A stretch of 64,000 nucleotides of DNA from assembly GCF_000466965.1 (NCBI RefSeq), contig NZ_BATB01000002.1:84081-148080 (forward strand), in the 5' to 3' direction. Source of the stretch: Limimaricola cinnabarinus LL-001. Lineage in GTDB: Bacteria; Pseudomonadota; Alphaproteobacteria; Rhodobacterales; Rhodobacteraceae. The notes under the pieces are model-generated. The model searched no databases. It was not told the DNA's origin and saw nothing but the letters and a program-made list of their open reading frames with translations. Positions 37,820 to 48,339 of the stretch are shown here, piece by piece (the stretch's first letter is position 1; each line of letters starts with the position of its first letter). The translations under genes and the position numbers were made by a program.

Positions 37820-37880
37820 GGCGCGGAACCCGCCGCCGCCACCGCTCGTTGGCCGTGCAACCGAAAACGGAGGCACGGCC

Positions 37881-38093
37881 ATGAGCCATTCCGAAGGCGA
37901 CAAGGTGAAATGGAGCTGGGGCAACGGCACCGGCACCGGCACGATCACCAAGGTCTATACCCGCAAGATCACCCGCACGATCAAAGGCTCCGAGATCACC
38001 CGCAACGCCAGCGAGGACGATCCCGCCTATCTGATCGAGCAGGAGGATGGCGACGAGGTGCTCAAGGGAGAAACGGAGATCTCGAAGGCGTGA
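37881..38093 (+). CDS. DUF2945 / HVA1-type Tudor-like small protein
   Basis: A 70-residue protein matching the hypervirulence-associated TUDOR-like domain: GDKVKWSWGNGTGTGTITKVYTRK, then ITRNASEDDPAYLIEQEDGDEVLK. The small beta-barrel has no known ligand. ATG 37881 has GGAGG upstream at good spacing. It is followed by a strong bidirectional terminator. Confidence 0.8.
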   Translation: MSHSEGDKVKWSWGNGTGTGTITKVYTRKITRTIKGSEITRNASEDDPAYLIEQEDGDEVLKGETEISKA

Positions 38094-38153
38094 GCGCAGG
38101 CCCGAGGGAGACCCGACCGCGGCGCGCCGGAGATCGCACAGTCCCCTGAGAAG

Positions 38154-38192
38154 CGAAAAGCGCGCCGCCGTGGCCCGGCGGCGCGCTTTTCG
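38154..38192. terminator. Bidirectional intrinsic terminator
   Basis: A perfect 17-bp inverted repeat: CGAAAAGCGCGCCGCCG (38154-38170) and CGGCGGCGCGCTTTTCG (38176-38192) with a 5-nt loop. The A-run on one arm and T-run on the other serve both the DUF2945 gene (+) and the LOG gene (-). Confidence 0.85.
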
Positions 38193-38245
38193 ATGCATAG
38201 GAGCGGCCTCGCGCAGGTCCGGGCCCCCTGCCCCGGTGGCGTGGC

Positions 38246-39097
38246 CTATTCCTCCCGGCCGGGAATATGCTCGCGCCGCTCGCCCGCATGGGTCCAGCTG
38301 CGCATTGCCTCGAAGGCTTCGTCGGCGGTTTCGACGAACTTGAACAGCTGCAGGTCCTCGTCAGCGATGGTGCCGGCCTCGGCCAGCGCCTCCCAGTTGA
38401 CGATTCGCTCCCAGAAATCGCGGCCGAACAGCAGGAAGGGCACCCGCTTCATCCGTCCGGTCTGGATCAGCGTCAGCGCCTCGAACAGCTCATCAAGCGT
38501 GCCGAACCCGCCGGGGAAGACGCAGACCGCCTTGGCGCGCATCAGGAAATGCATCTTGCGGATCGCGAAGTAATGGAAGTTGAACGCCAGTTCCGGCGTC
38601 ACATAGGGGTTCGGGGCCTGCTCGTGCGGCAGAACGATGTTGAGGCCGACCGAACGCCCGCCCGCTTCCTGCGCGCCGCGATTGCCCGCCTCCATCACGC
38701 CGGGGCCGCCACCGGTGACGATGACGTTCTCGGTGCCGCCGGTCTCCAGCGACCATTCGGTGACCCGGTGCGCGAAGCGCCGCGCCTCCTCGTAGAAGGC
38801 CGAGAGATCGGCCAGCGTCTGGGTCCGCGCCGTGACCTTGCGCGCGGGCTCGGGGATGCGCGCGCCGCCGAACAGCACCACGGTCGAGTTGACCCCTGCC
38901 TCGTTCATCAGCAGTTCGGGCTTCAGAAGTTCGAGCTGCCAGCGCACCGGGCGCAGGTCGTCGCGCAGCAGGAACTGCTCGTCGGCAAAAGCGAGACGGT
39001 AGGAGGGTGACATGGTCTGCGGCGTCTGGGGCACCTGATCGGCGGTGCGCTGGTCCTCGTGGCTGTCGCGCATGAGGTGTCGTCTGTCCTTGGTCAT
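38246..39097 (-). CDS. LOG family (TIGR00730-like) Rossmann-fold protein
   Basis: A 283-residue protein of the lysine-decarboxylase-like/LOG family, which act as nucleotide 5'-monophosphate phosphoribohydrolases (in plants releasing active cytokinin). Signature motifs are [14 protein letters not shown] near residue 130 and [12 protein letters not shown] near 200. The N-terminal 60 residues are an extension beyond the common 190-residue form, typical of the longer bacterial subgroup. ATG 39097; ATG 39073 is an alternative. Divergent from dapD. Confidence 0.87.
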   Translation of the reverse strand: MTKDRRHLMRDSHEDQRTADQVPQTPQTMSPSYRLAFADEQFLLRDDLRPVRWQLELLKPELLMNEAGVNSTVVLFGGARIPEPARKVTARTQTLADLSAFYEEARRFAHRVTEWSLETGGTENVIVTGGGPGVMEAGNRGAQEAGGRSVGLNIVLPHEQAPNPYVTPELAFNFHYFAIRKMHFLMRAKAVCVFPGGFGTLDELFEALTLIQTGRMKRVPFLLFGRDFWERIVNWEALAEAGTIADEDLQLFKFVETADEAFEAMRSWTHAGERREHIPGREE

Positions 39098-39187
39098 GCC
39101 GGTTCCTTACCCTGGGGCGCGTTGCGCCGATTGCCGCATCCGGTCTATAGCCGCAGCCGAGCCGCATCACAAACCGGAGCCCGCCCC

Positions 39188-40021
<834 letters not shown>

Positions 40022-40083
40022 TCGACGCCGCGTTCCGGGCGCGGGCGCAGGAACCGCTCCCGCCGCCCGGACCTTGGGTGGGC

Positions 40084-41112
40084 ATGATCCAGAGCCTGTC
40101 CCTTCCGCTTTTGCTGGCCGTCTTCGCTCTCGCGGGGGCGGCCGTCATCTTCTCATCGATCCGGGCCACCCGGCTGGCCGACATCATCGCCGACCGCACC
40201 TCCATGGGCGAGGCGATGGCGGGAGGCATCATCCTCGGAGGCGCGACCTCGCTCGCGGGCGTGGTGGTCTCGGTCAACGCCGCGCTCGACGGTGACGCCT
40301 CCTTCGCCTTTTCGAACGCGGTGGGCGGCATCGCGGCGCAGACCCTGTTTCTCGCCATCGCCGACCTGATCTACCGCCGCGCCAATCTCGAACACGCCGC
40401 CGCGGAGCCCGCCAACCTGTTTCAGGCGGTGATGCTGATGATCCTGCTCAGCCTGCCGCTTTGCGCCATCGCGGGGCCGGACATCTCCTATTTCGGCGTG
40501 CATCCCGTCTCGGTGGTGCTGTTCCTCGTCTATCTCTACGGCGTTCGCGTCTCGGCCCGTGTCTCCGAAGAGCCGATGTGGCGCCCTGTGATGACCTCCG
40601 AGACCCGCACAGACGAGCCGGAGGACGAAGACGAGGCCGGCCGCTCGGTGACCGGCCCGGCTCTGCGCTTTGCGGGGCTGGTGCTGGTGATGGGGGTGGG
40701 CGGCTTCGTGATAGCGCAGGTCGGCAGCGCCTTCATCGAACGCTTCGGGCTGCGCTCTGGCCTCGTGGGATCGCTGATCACCGCCGTGGTGACCTCGCTC
40801 CCCGAATTCGTGACCACCATCGTCGCGGTGCGACGCGGGGCGCTGCAACTTGCCGTCGGCGGGATCATCGGCGGCAACACCTTCGACACGCTGTTTCTCG
40901 TGATCTCGGATCTGAGCCTGCGTGAAGGCTCGCTCTATCACGCGGTCGGCACGACCGACCTCTACTGGCTCGGCACCGGGCTCTTGATGACCGGCATCCT
41001 GCTGGCCGGGCTGATCGCGCGGCAGCGCGAGGGCCCCGCGAGGATCGGCTTCGAGAGCGTCGCCATGCTTGCGGTCTATGCCATCGCCGCCACGGTCGAG
41101 GTCGTGGGGTAA
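40084..41112 (+). CDS. Sodium/calcium exchanger-like membrane protein
   Basis: A 342-residue protein with about ten hydrophobic segments and the inverted alpha-repeat layout of the cation/Ca2+ antiporter family. The second repeat is canonical: VVTSLPEFVTTIVAVRRG with GGIIGGNTFDTLFL (Glu of SLPE, Asn of GGN). The first repeat reads GGATSLAGVVVSVNAAL and SNAVGGIAAQT, so the ion-binding Glu is missing. An acidic loop (DEPEDEDEAG near residue 180) separates the halves. ATG 40084; GTG 40078 is an alternative. Ion transport is therefore uncertain. Confidence 0.8.
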   Translation: MIQSLSLPLLLAVFALAGAAVIFSSIRATRLADIIADRTSMGEAMAGGIILGGATSLAGVVVSVNAALDGDASFAFSNAVGGIAAQTLFLAIADLIYRRANLEHAAAEPANLFQAVMLMILLSLPLCAIAGPDISYFGVHPVSVVLFLVYLYGVRVSARVSEEPMWRPVMTSETRTDEPEDEDEAGRSVTGPALRFAGLVLVMGVGGFVIAQVGSAFIERFGLRSGLVGSLITAVVTSLPEFVTTIVAVRRGALQLAVGGIIGGNTFDTLFLVISDLSLREGSLYHAVGTTDLYWLGTGLLMTGILLAGLIARQREGPARIGFESVAMLAVYAIAATVEVVG

Positions 41113-41244
41113 GGCCAATGTCCCGATGTCGCCCGATCAGGCCAGGCCGCAGACCAATATCGCGCGGCGGGGAACGATTTCGTGAGCGGCTGGTTACCGC
41201 TGCAACAGCCCGGAATGTCCGGGCCTCAGGTTTGGAGTGACGAC

Positions 41245-41502
41245 ATGACGGGTGTGGGTTGGTTCATGACCATCATCATCGGCGCGATCGCCGGATGGCT
41301 GGCCGAAAAGGTGATGAAGGCGGATATGGGTCTGTTGATGAACATCATCATCGGCATCCTCGGCGCGCTGCTGTTCAACTGGCTGCTGAGCCTGATCATG
41401 GGCGAGGCACTCGTGGGCTGGATCGGATCGCTGATCGCGGGCTTCATCGGTGCCTGCATCCTGATCTTCCTCGCCCGGTTGGTGCGCGGCAAACGCGCCT
41501 GA
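41245..41502 (+). CDS. GlsB/YeaQ/YmgE family stress-response membrane protein
   Basis: An 85-residue transglycosylase-associated-type protein with three hydrophobic segments and Gly-rich helices (FMTIIIGAIAGWLAEKVMK, LLMNIIIGILGALLFNWLL, GSLIAGFIGACILIFLARL). The pattern GWLAEK and NIIIGILGA is typical. ATG 41245 has GGAG upstream. Linked to general stress responses in other bacteria; the mechanism is unknown. Followed by a strong terminator. Confidence 0.88.
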   Translation: MTGVGWFMTIIIGAIAGWLAEKVMKADMGLLMNIIIGILGALLFNWLLSLIMGEALVGWIGSLIAGFIGACILIFLARLVRGKRA

Positions 41503-41525
41503 CATCCGGCAGGATCGGACAACCG

Positions 41526-41554
41526 AGACCCCGCGCCAGCAAGGCGCGGGGTCT
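41526..41554 (+). terminator. Terminator after the GlsB-like gene
   Basis: AGACCCCGCGCC (41526-41537) and GGCGCGGGGTCT (41543-41554) form a perfect 12-bp stem with a 5-nt loop, followed by TGCG. Confidence 0.7.
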
Positions 41555-41609
41555 TGCGTATCCGGCCCCGCGATGCCACCTGCCTGCCGATCGAATGAGG
41601 GAGACGCGC

Positions 41610-41975
41610 ATGGCCGAGAAGCAGGACAAGCCCAAGCGGGTGCAGCAGGTCTACACGCTGCTGGTCGAGGTCGGCCGCAAGCAGGGCGACGGCCTCCCCG
41701 AGGAAGCCACCGGCGCCGCACTGATGTGCTATGCCTCGGGCGTCGACGAGGCCGAGGCGGTGCGCGAGACCGTGGCGATCCTCAAGCAGGCCGATCTCGC
41801 CCCTCTGGATGTCACCGGCTACGGCACGCTCGACGAGCGTCTGGCCGAAGGTCACGACATCGAGGAGGAGGAGCGCGAACTGATGGGCCGCGCGCTCGAG
41901 GAGAACTCGGTCATCGTGGCGCAGATGACCCCGTTCTTCGAGGACGCCAAGGGCGGTTCCGACACGCTTCATTGA
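41610..41975 (+). CDS. Hypothetical acidic protein
   Basis: A 121-residue soluble, acidic, mostly helical protein: [39 protein letters not shown] helices, then [28 protein letters not shown] and a Glu-rich [18 protein letters not shown] 41610 has GAGGGAGA upstream. It lies 76 nt before dapE. I do not recognise the family and see no active-site motif. Confidence 0.75.
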   Translation: MAEKQDKPKRVQQVYTLLVEVGRKQGDGLPEEATGAALMCYASGVDEAEAVRETVAILKQADLAPLDVTGYGTLDERLAEGHDIEEEERELMGRALEENSVIVAQMTPFFEDAKGGSDTLH

Positions 41976-42051
41976 TCCGCTCCGCGATCCCGGTCGATTG
42001 AAACCGCCCGGCCCGCGCGTTACGCCTTCTCCGAGCCGAAGGAGTGACCGG

Positions 42052-43200
42052 ATGTCCCAGACCATCGATCCCGCCGACCTGACCGCGCGGCTGATCCGCT
42101 GCGCCTCTGTCACCCCCGAAGAAGGCGGCGCGCTGGTGCTGTTGCAGGAGATGCTGGAACGGGCGAGCTTCGACTGCACCCGCGTCGACCGGAACGGCAT
42201 CGCCAACCTCTTCGCCCGCTGGGGCGCCAAGGACGCCGAGAAGAGCTTCGGCTTCAACGGCCATACCGACGTGGTGCCGGTGGGCAACCGTGACGACTGG
42301 TCGGTCGATCCCTTCGGCGCAGAGGAGAAGGACGGTCAGCTCTACGGGCGCGGCGCCTGCGATATGAAATCGGGCGTGGCGGCCTTCGTGGCCGCTGCCA
42401 TCGATTTCGTGCAGACGACGCCGCCCGATGGCGCGGTGATCCTGACCATCACCGGCGACGAGGAGGGCGACGGCGTCGATGGCACCCGTGCGCTGCTCGA
42501 CTGGATGGACGAGACCGGCGAGCGGATGCGGATGTGCCTCGTGGGCGAGCCGACCTGCCCCGAGAACTTCGGCGAGATGATCAAGATCGGGAGGCGCGGC
42601 TCGCTCAACGCCTTTGTCACGGTGACCGGGACGCAGGGCCACGCGGCCTATCCGCACCGCGCCAACAACCCGATCCCCGCGATGGCGCGGCTGGTCGACC
42701 GCCTGTCGAACCATGCGCTCGACACCGGCACCGAGCATTTCGACGCCTCGACGCTGGCGGTGGTGACGCTCGATACCGGCAACCCGGCCACCAATGTGAT
42801 CCCGCGCCAGACCCGCGCCACGCTCAACATCCGGTTCAACGACCTGCACACGGGCCGCAGCCTGAAGGAATGGCTCTGGGCCGAGGCGGACTGGGTCGCC
42901 GAGGAGTTCGGCGTCGAGATCGGCATCGAGGTGAAGGTCTCGGGCGAAGCTTTCCTGACGCCGCCGGGCGAACTTTCGGCCATGGTCGCCAGAGCCGTCG
43001 AGGCCGAAACCGGCATGGTGCCGGAACTGTCGACCACGGGCGGCACCTCGGATGCGCGCTTCGTCAAGAACCACTGCCCGGTGGTGGAGTTCGGTCTCGT
43101 TGGCCAGACCATGCACCAGGTCGACGAACGGGTGGAGATCGCGCAGATCCACCGGCTCAAATCCGTCTATACCCGCATCCTCGAAAGCTACTTCACGTGA
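42052..43200 (+). CDS. dapE: Succinyl-diaminopimelate desuccinylase DapE
   Basis: Di-zinc M20 peptidase-family enzyme of the lysine/DAP pathway. The 382-residue product shows [11 protein letters not shown] (metal His near residue 68), [10 protein letters not shown] (bridging Asp near 102), [12 protein letters not shown] (catalytic Glu and metal Glu near 137), and [14 protein letters not shown] near 330. Lid domain around 180-290 includes [18 protein letters not shown] 42052 has AAGGAG 8 nt upstream. The stop overlaps the acetyltransferase start by 4 nt (GTGA). Confidence 0.95.
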   Translation: MSQTIDPADLTARLIRCASVTPEEGGALVLLQEMLERASFDCTRVDRNGIANLFARWGAKDAEKSFGFNGHTDVVPVGNRDDWSVDPFGAEEKDGQLYGRGACDMKSGVAAFVAAAIDFVQTTPPDGAVILTITGDEEGDGVDGTRALLDWMDETGERMRMCLVGEPTCPENFGEMIKIGRRGSLNAFVTVTGTQGHAAYPHRANNPIPAMARLVDRLSNHALDTGTEHFDASTLAVVTLDTGNPATNVIPRQTRATLNIRFNDLHTGRSLKEWLWAEADWVAEEFGVEIGIEVKVSGEAFLTPPGELSAMVARAVEAETGMVPELSTTGGTSDARFVKNHCPVVEFGLVGQTMHQVDERVEIAQIHRLKSVYTRILESYFT

Positions 43201-43625
43201 AACACGATATCATCGAGACCACCGATCTCACCCACTGCCACGCGCTGCGCCGCACCGTCTTCATCGAGGAGCAGAACGTCTCCGAGGCCGAGGAGATGGA
43301 CGGGCTGGACCACGAGGCGATCCACCTGCTGGCCACCTGCGACGGCACGCCGGTCGGCACCGCGCGGCTGCTGCTGCGCGGTGAGACCGGCAAGATCGGC
43401 CGCGTCGCGGTGCTGCGGACGCATCGCGGCACCGGCCTCGGGGCGGCGATCATGCGCATGGCCGAGGAGGTGCTGCGCTCGCGTCCCGGCGTCACCCAGC
43501 TCTACCTCTCGGCCCAGACCCACGCCCTGCCCTTCTACGAAAAGCTCGGCTACACGGCCTACGGCCCCGAATACGACGACGCGGGCATTCCGCATCGCGA
43601 CATGGAAAAGCGGCTCAGGAGCTGA
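43197..43625 (+). CDS. GNAT family N-acetyltransferase (ElaA-like)
   Basis: A 142-residue acetyltransferase with the ElaA-like start [22 protein letters not shown] and the acetyl-CoA pyrophosphate loop [13 protein letters not shown] near residue 82, then [18 protein letters not shown]. The start is GTG 43197 inside the dapE stop, so it is translationally coupled to dapE. Substrate unknown. Confidence 0.85.
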   Translation: MKHDIIETTDLTHCHALRRTVFIEEQNVSEAEEMDGLDHEAIHLLATCDGTPVGTARLLLRGETGKIGRVAVLRTHRGTGLGAAIMRMAEEVLRSRPGVTQLYLSAQTHALPFYEKLGYTAYGPEYDDAGIPHRDMEKRLRS

Positions 43626-43677
43626 GCGCGCGACGTGATCGCGTGACGAGACCCCATGCGCGTGCTACCTGCACGCC

Positions 43678-45942
43678 ATGAACAGATTGCCCTCCCGCGA
43701 CGAGATCCTGCAATGGATCTCCGACAACCCGACCCAGACCGCGAAACGCGACATCGCCCGTGCCTTCGGCATCAAGGGCGCGGCGCGGATCGACCTCAAG
43801 CGCATCCTGCGCGAGCTCGAGGCCGAGGGGCATCTCGAGAAGAAGCGCAGGACCTACCGCGATCCCGAGCGGCTGCCTCCGGTCTCGGTGCTCTCGGTGC
43901 TGCCGCCCGACGCGGATGGCGACCTCTGGGCCCGCGCGCTCGAATGGCACGGTGAGGGCGAGGGTCCCAAGGTGCTGCTGCTGCCGCGCGAAAGCGACGC
44001 GGCGATGGGCGCGGGCGACCGCATCCTTGCCAAGCTCACCGCCACGCCAGGGGAGGAGCACGACTACACCGCGCGGCTGATCCGCAAGATCGGCACCAAC
44101 CCGCTGCGCATCTTGGGCATCTTCAAGAAGGCCTCCGAGGGCGGGCGCATCGTGCCGATCGACAAGGGCGTCGACAAGCAGTGGATCGTCCCCGAAGGGG
44201 CCGAGCACGGCGCCAAGGACGGCGAGCTGGTGGAGGCCGAGCAGGCCGGCCCCAAGGGCCGCCTCGGCCTGCCCAAGGCGCGCGTGATGTCGCGCTTGGG
44301 CGATCCGACCGCGCCGCGCGCCGTCTCGCTCATCGCGATCCACCAGCACGGCATTCCCGACCATTTCCCCGACGCGGTCCTTGCCGAGGCCGACGCGATG
44401 AAGCCCGCGGGCCTCAAGGGTCGCACCGACCTGCGCGAGCTGCCGCTGATCACCATCGATCCGTCGGATGCGCGCGATCACGACGACGCGGTGCTGGCCC
44501 AGCCCGACGACGCCCCCGACAACGAGGGCGGGCACATCCTCTGGGTCGCCATCGCCGACGTGGCTAATTACGTCACGCCCGGCTCGGAGCTCGACCGCGA
44601 GGCGCGCAAGCGCGGCAACTCGACCTATTTCCCCGACCGGGTCGTGCCGATGCTGCCCGACCGGCTCTCGGGCGATCTGTGCTCTCTGCATGAAGGCGTG
44701 CCGCGCGCGGTGATCGTCGTGCGCATCCGCATCGACGCGGAAGGCAACAAGATCGGCCACAAGTTCGAGCGCGCGCTGATGCGCTCGGCCGCTTCGATGT
44801 CCTACGAAGAGGCGCAGGAGGCGATCGACGGCACCCCGACCGACCGCGCCGCCACCATGCTCGACGAGGTGCTGCGCCCGCTCTGGGCCGCCTACGCCGC
44901 GCTGAAAAAGGCGCGCGAGCGGCGGCAGCCCTTGGAGCTCGACCTGCCCGAGCGGCGGATCGAGCTGAACGAGATGGGTCAGGTGACGGCCATTTCCTTC
45001 AAGGAGAGGCTCGACGCGCACCGGCTGATCGAGGAGTTCATGGTGCTGGCCAATGTCTGCGCCGCCGAAACCCTGATCGCCAAGCGCCAGCCGCTCTTGT
45101 TCCGGGTCCACGAGGAGCCCAACCCCGACAAGCTCGACGCGCTGCGCGAGGTGGTGAAGGGGTCGGGGCTGGTGCTGGCCAAGGGGCAGGTCCTCAAGAC
45201 CGCGCATCTCAACCGCTTGCTGGAGCAGGCGCAGGGCACCGAACAGGACGAGTTGATCAACCTCGCGACGCTGCGCTCGATGACGCAGGCCTATTACAAC
45301 GCTGAGAATTTCGGCCATTTCGGCCTCGCGCTGCGCGATTACGCGCATTTCACCTCGCCGATCCGGCGTTACTCCGACCTGATCGTGCATCGTGGCCTCG
45401 TCTCGGCGCATGGCTGGGGCAAGGATGGCCTGTCGGATCACGATCTTGAACGCCTCGACGAAACCGCCAAGCAGATTTCCGACACCGAGCGCCGCTCCAT
45501 GCTGGCCGAGCGCGACACCACCGACCGCTACCTCGCCGCCTTCATGTCCGACAGGATCGGCGCCGAGCTGCCGGGCCGGATCAGCGGCATCGCCCGCTTC
45601 GGCGTGTTCGTGAAGCTCGACGAGACCGGCGCCGACGCGCTGGTGCCGATCCGCTCGCTGGGCAACGAGTTCTTCCATTACGACGCCGCGGATCAGACCC
45701 TGATGGGCGCAGACAGCGGCCGGGTCATCGCGCTGGGCCAAAGGGTTACGGCGCGTCTCGTCGAAGCCGCGCCGATCTCTGGCGGGCTCATTGCCGAGCT
45801 GGTCGAGATCGACGGCGCGACCATGCCGCGCGGCCCCTCGCGCCGCCCCGGCAAACCGCCGCGCCACAAGGCCGGTGCCGCCAAGAAGAAGGCCGCCGTC
45901 AAGGCCAAGAAGGAAAAGCGCAAGGTCACGCGCAAGCGCTGA
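43678..45942 (+). CDS. rnr: Ribonuclease R
   Basis: Processive 3'-5' exoribonuclease of the RNB family. The 754-residue product has an N-terminal winged-helix (LPSRDEILQWISDNP), cold-shock-like domains, the RNB catalytic centre in LITIDPSDARDHDDAVLA (near residue 265) and FTSPIRRYSDLIVHRGL (near 560), a C-terminal S1 domain (GRISGIARFGVFVKLDETGADALVP), and a Lys-rich tail (AAKKKAAVKAKKEKRKV). It is somewhat shorter than E. coli RNase R (813). ATG 43678. Confidence 0.95.
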   Translation: MNRLPSRDEILQWISDNPTQTAKRDIARAFGIKGAARIDLKRILRELEAEGHLEKKRRTYRDPERLPPVSVLSVLPPDADGDLWARALEWHGEGEGPKVLLLPRESDAAMGAGDRILAKLTATPGEEHDYTARLIRKIGTNPLRILGIFKKASEGGRIVPIDKGVDKQWIVPEGAEHGAKDGELVEAEQAGPKGRLGLPKARVMSRLGDPTAPRAVSLIAIHQHGIPDHFPDAVLAEADAMKPAGLKGRTDLRELPLITIDPSDARDHDDAVLAQPDDAPDNEGGHILWVAIADVANYVTPGSELDREARKRGNSTYFPDRVVPMLPDRLSGDLCSLHEGVPRAVIVVRIRIDAEGNKIGHKFERALMRSAASMSYEEAQEAIDGTPTDRAATMLDEVLRPLWAAYAALKKARERRQPLELDLPERRIELNEMGQVTAISFKERLDAHRLIEEFMVLANVCAAETLIAKRQPLLFRVHEEPNPDKLDALREVVKGSGLVLAKGQVLKTAHLNRLLEQAQGTEQDELINLATLRSMTQAYYNAENFGHFGLALRDYAHFTSPIRRYSDLIVHRGLVSAHGWGKDGLSDHDLERLDETAKQISDTERRSMLAERDTTDRYLAAFMSDRIGAELPGRISGIARFGVFVKLDETGADALVPIRSLGNEFFHYDAADQTLMGADSGRVIALGQRVTARLVEAAPISGGLIAELVEIDGATMPRGPSRRPGKPPRHKAGAAKKKAAVKAKKEKRKVTRKR

Positions 45943-46097
45943 GCCCGCGAACGCCCTTGGGGCAGCAGTACCGCTGCCCCGACCATGCGGGGATGGAGAG
46001 GCTTTGGGCCTGAGCGGTTTCCCGCCGCTGGCCACCCTGCCCCGTGCCGACTCGCCCGCTTCGCGGTAGTGCTGCCACAAAGCAAAAGGAGCGGGCG

Positions 46098-47362
46098 GTG
46101 CGGAACTTGACGAGCTTTGGACGGACGGGCCTTCTGGGCCTTACAATCGCGGCCCTGGCGTCCTGCGGAGCGGTCTCGGGCCCGCTCGACAGCTCGCCCC
46201 GGCCCCCGGCCCGTGCGGAACAGATGGACGAGAACATGCGACCCCGACCCAACGCAGGCTTTTCGAACTGGGTCGGCGGCTACCGGTCCCGCGCCCTTTC
46301 GGCTGGCGTCTCCGGGGCCACCTTCGACCGTGCCTTCGCCTCCGCGGGCTACATCCCCGGCGTGATCGAAAAGGACCGCAACCAGGCCGAGTTCACCAAG
46401 TCCCTGGGCGATTACCTCTCCACTGCCGCCTCGGACACGCGGGTCGAGACCGGACGCGCGATGCTGTCGCAATATTCGAGCCTGCTCTCCGAGATCGAGG
46501 CCCGCTACGGCGTCGATCGGCAGACCGTGCTCGCGGTCTGGGGCATGGAGAGCAATTTCGGCAAGCGGCGCGGCGAGATCCCCGTCATCTCGGCGCTGGC
46601 GACGCTGGCCTATGAGGGACGGCGCGGCCGCTTCTTCGAGCAGCAGCTCACCTCGGCGCTCAAGATTCTGCAGAACGGCGACGTGACCCCTGAGAACATG
46701 AAGGGCAGCTGGGCCGGGGCGATGGGCCACACCCAGTTCATCCCCACGAGCTACGAGGCCTATGCCGCCGATTTCCGCGGCGACGGGCGGCGCGACATCT
46801 GGTCCGACGATCCGACCGACGGGCTCGCCTCGACCGCGAAGTACCTGTCGAACTTCGGCTGGCGCAAGGGCCAGCCTGGGGTGTCGAGGTGGTACTGCCC
46901 TCGGGCTTCAACTACGGCCTCGCGGGCGGCGCCAAGAAAAGCGCGGCCGAATGGCAGGCGCTCGGCGTGCGCGCCGCGACCGGCGGCCAGATCCGCGACT
47001 TCGGCGCCGCCGAGATCCTCGTGCCGGAAGGCGCGCAGGGCGTGGCCTTCATGACGTTCAAGAACTTCGACGTCATCAAGCGCTACAACGCCGCCGACGC
47101 CTATGCGATCGGCGTGGGGCATTTGGGCGACCGCATCGCCGGGGGCGCGCCGCTGCGCACGAAGATGGCCATGGGCCGAACGCTGAACCGGGCCGAGCGC
47201 TCGGAGGTCCAGCAGCGGCTGACCGCGCTGGGCTATGACACCGGCGGCAGCGACGGCATCATCGGCCCCAATTCCATCGCCGCAATTCGCCGCTACCAGC
47301 AGGCAAACGGCCTGGCGGTGGACGGCTTCGCCTCCGAGGCGCTGCTCAAGCGGCTGCGCTGA
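46098..47362 (+). CDS. Lytic murein transglycosylase, MltB family, with peptidoglycan-binding domain (frameshifted)
   Basis: A 421-residue lipoprotein-like enzyme that cleaves glycan strands to 1,6-anhydro ends. Signal with lipobox LASCG, MltB domain with catalytic Glu in VWGMESNFGKRRG near residue 155, GAMGHTQFIPTSY near 220, and a C-terminal PG_binding_1 domain (VQQRLTALGYDTGGSDGIIG, TIAAIRRYQ-type helix). One T is missing near 46877 (CCTGGGG for CCTTGGGG); repair gives QPWGVEVVLPSGFNYG. The start is GTG 46098 with AAGGAG 7 nt upstream. Confidence 0.9.
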
Positions 47363-47369
47363 GAAACGA

Positions 47370-47387
47370 GCCGCCCTTCGGGGCGGC
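47370..47387. terminator. UUCG-loop terminator between convergent genes
   Basis: GCCGCCC and GGGCGGC enclose a TTCG tetraloop, 8 nt after the transglycosylase stop and 6 nt before the end of the convergent secreted-protein gene. CTTGCT follows on the plus strand. Confidence 0.65.
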
Positions 47388-47392
47388 CTTGC

Positions 47393-47860
47393 TCATCCGG
47401 CGGGGTCGCAGGCCTCGCCGCGCATGCAGGCGGCCAGCCGATCACGCGTCGCGGCGTCGGGTGCCGCCTGCACCTTGCCCGGGCAAGGCTCCAGATCGAC
47501 GACCAGTTGCCCCTCCTCCTCACGTGCGAAGATCAGCACCTCGTCACCAGGCGCGAGGCTGCCGCACCACGGCCCCGCGCAGGAGGGTTGCAGCAGCACC
47601 GCCGTCTCCACGGGCGTGTCGAAACCGGTGGGGCCGAGCTGGTAGCCAGAGAGGCCCGCCGGGATCGCGGGCGGCGTGGCGTTGGCGGGAGCGGCGGCGA
47701 CGGAGGGGGGCAGCTTCGAAGCGTCGAAGCTCAGGCGACCTACAAAGGCGCGGTAGCTCTCGGGCGCGGCATGGATTTCCACGAAGCTGCGGACCGGGTC
47801 GGGAACGAGGCAGGACAGCGCGGCGGCAGGCTGGGCCGCCACCGCAAAAGCCAGGCTCAG
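47393..47860 (-). CDS. Secreted hypothetical protein with uncertain start
   Basis: About 155 residues. A hydrophobic export-like start ([17 protein letters not shown]) leads into [25 protein letters not shown], and paired Cys (CAGPWCG, CPGK, CMRGEAC) suggest disulfides. No ATG, GTG or TTG precedes the hydrophobic segment in frame; the only start-like position is CTG 47860, which overlaps the rppH stop exactly as CTGA, mirroring the GTGA overlap between ctpA and rppH. Either a rare CTG start or a missing or changed base near 47860 is possible. Function unknown. Confidence 0.6.
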   Translation of the reverse strand: MSLAFAVAAQPAAALSCLVPDPVRSFVEIHAAPESYRAFVGRLSFDASKLPPSVAAAPANATPPAIPAGLSGYQLGPTGFDTPVETAVLLQPSCAGPWCGSLAPGDEVLIFAREEEGQLVVDLEPCPGKVQAAPDAATRDRLAACMRGEACDPAG

Positions 47861-48339
47861 ATAAGCGGTCCGAGCTGCGCCAGAGCCTGCTCGTAGACCT
47901 GCCGCTTGAAGGGCACGATGGCCGAGACCAGATCGGCGGGGTCGATCCATTTCCATGCGCTGAACTCCGGATGCTCGGTGGCGATGTCGATATCCCCGTC
48001 CGTCCCGGTAAAGCGCATCAGCACCCAGGTCTGGGCCTGGCCGCGATAGCGGCCGCCCCAGATATGCGGCACCACGTCGGAGGGGAGGTCGTAGCGGAGC
48101 GGCGCTTCGGTCTGGGCCACCATGATCACCTTGTCGGGCGTCACGCCGGTTTCCTCGCCCAGCTCGCGCAGCGCCGCCGTGGTCACGTCTTCGCCCGGGT
48201 CAATGCCGCCCTGCGGCATCTGCCAGGCGTCCCGGTCGCGGTCGATCCGCTGGCCGACGAAGACCTTGCCTTCGGCATTCGCCAGCATCACCCCGACGCA
48301 GGGGCGGAACGGCAGGGCGGCGATCGAGGCGGGTCTCAC
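47857..48339 (-). CDS. rppH: RNA pyrophosphohydrolase RppH (Nudix)
   Basis: Removes pyrophosphate from mRNA 5' ends to start decay. The 160-residue product has [21 protein letters not shown] and the Nudix box [20 protein letters not shown] (near residue 44), then a conserved [17 protein letters not shown]. The start is GTG 48339 overlapping the ctpA stop by 4 nt. It could alternatively be called a dinucleoside polyphosphate hydrolase (IalA); the two names describe the same family. Confidence 0.92.
   Translation of the reverse strand: MRPASIAALPFRPCVGVMLANAEGKVFVGQRIDRDRDAWQMPQGGIDPGEDVTTAALRELGEETGVTPDKVIMVAQTEAPLRYDLPSDVVPHIWGGRYRGQAQTWVLMRFTGTDGDIDIATEHPEFSAWKWIDPADLVSAIVPFKRQVYEQALAQLGPLI

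Noticed and set aside
43615..46080. 821-codon minus-strand ORF antisense to rnr
   Set aside because: Shadow of RNase R, whose motifs are complete on the plus strand.
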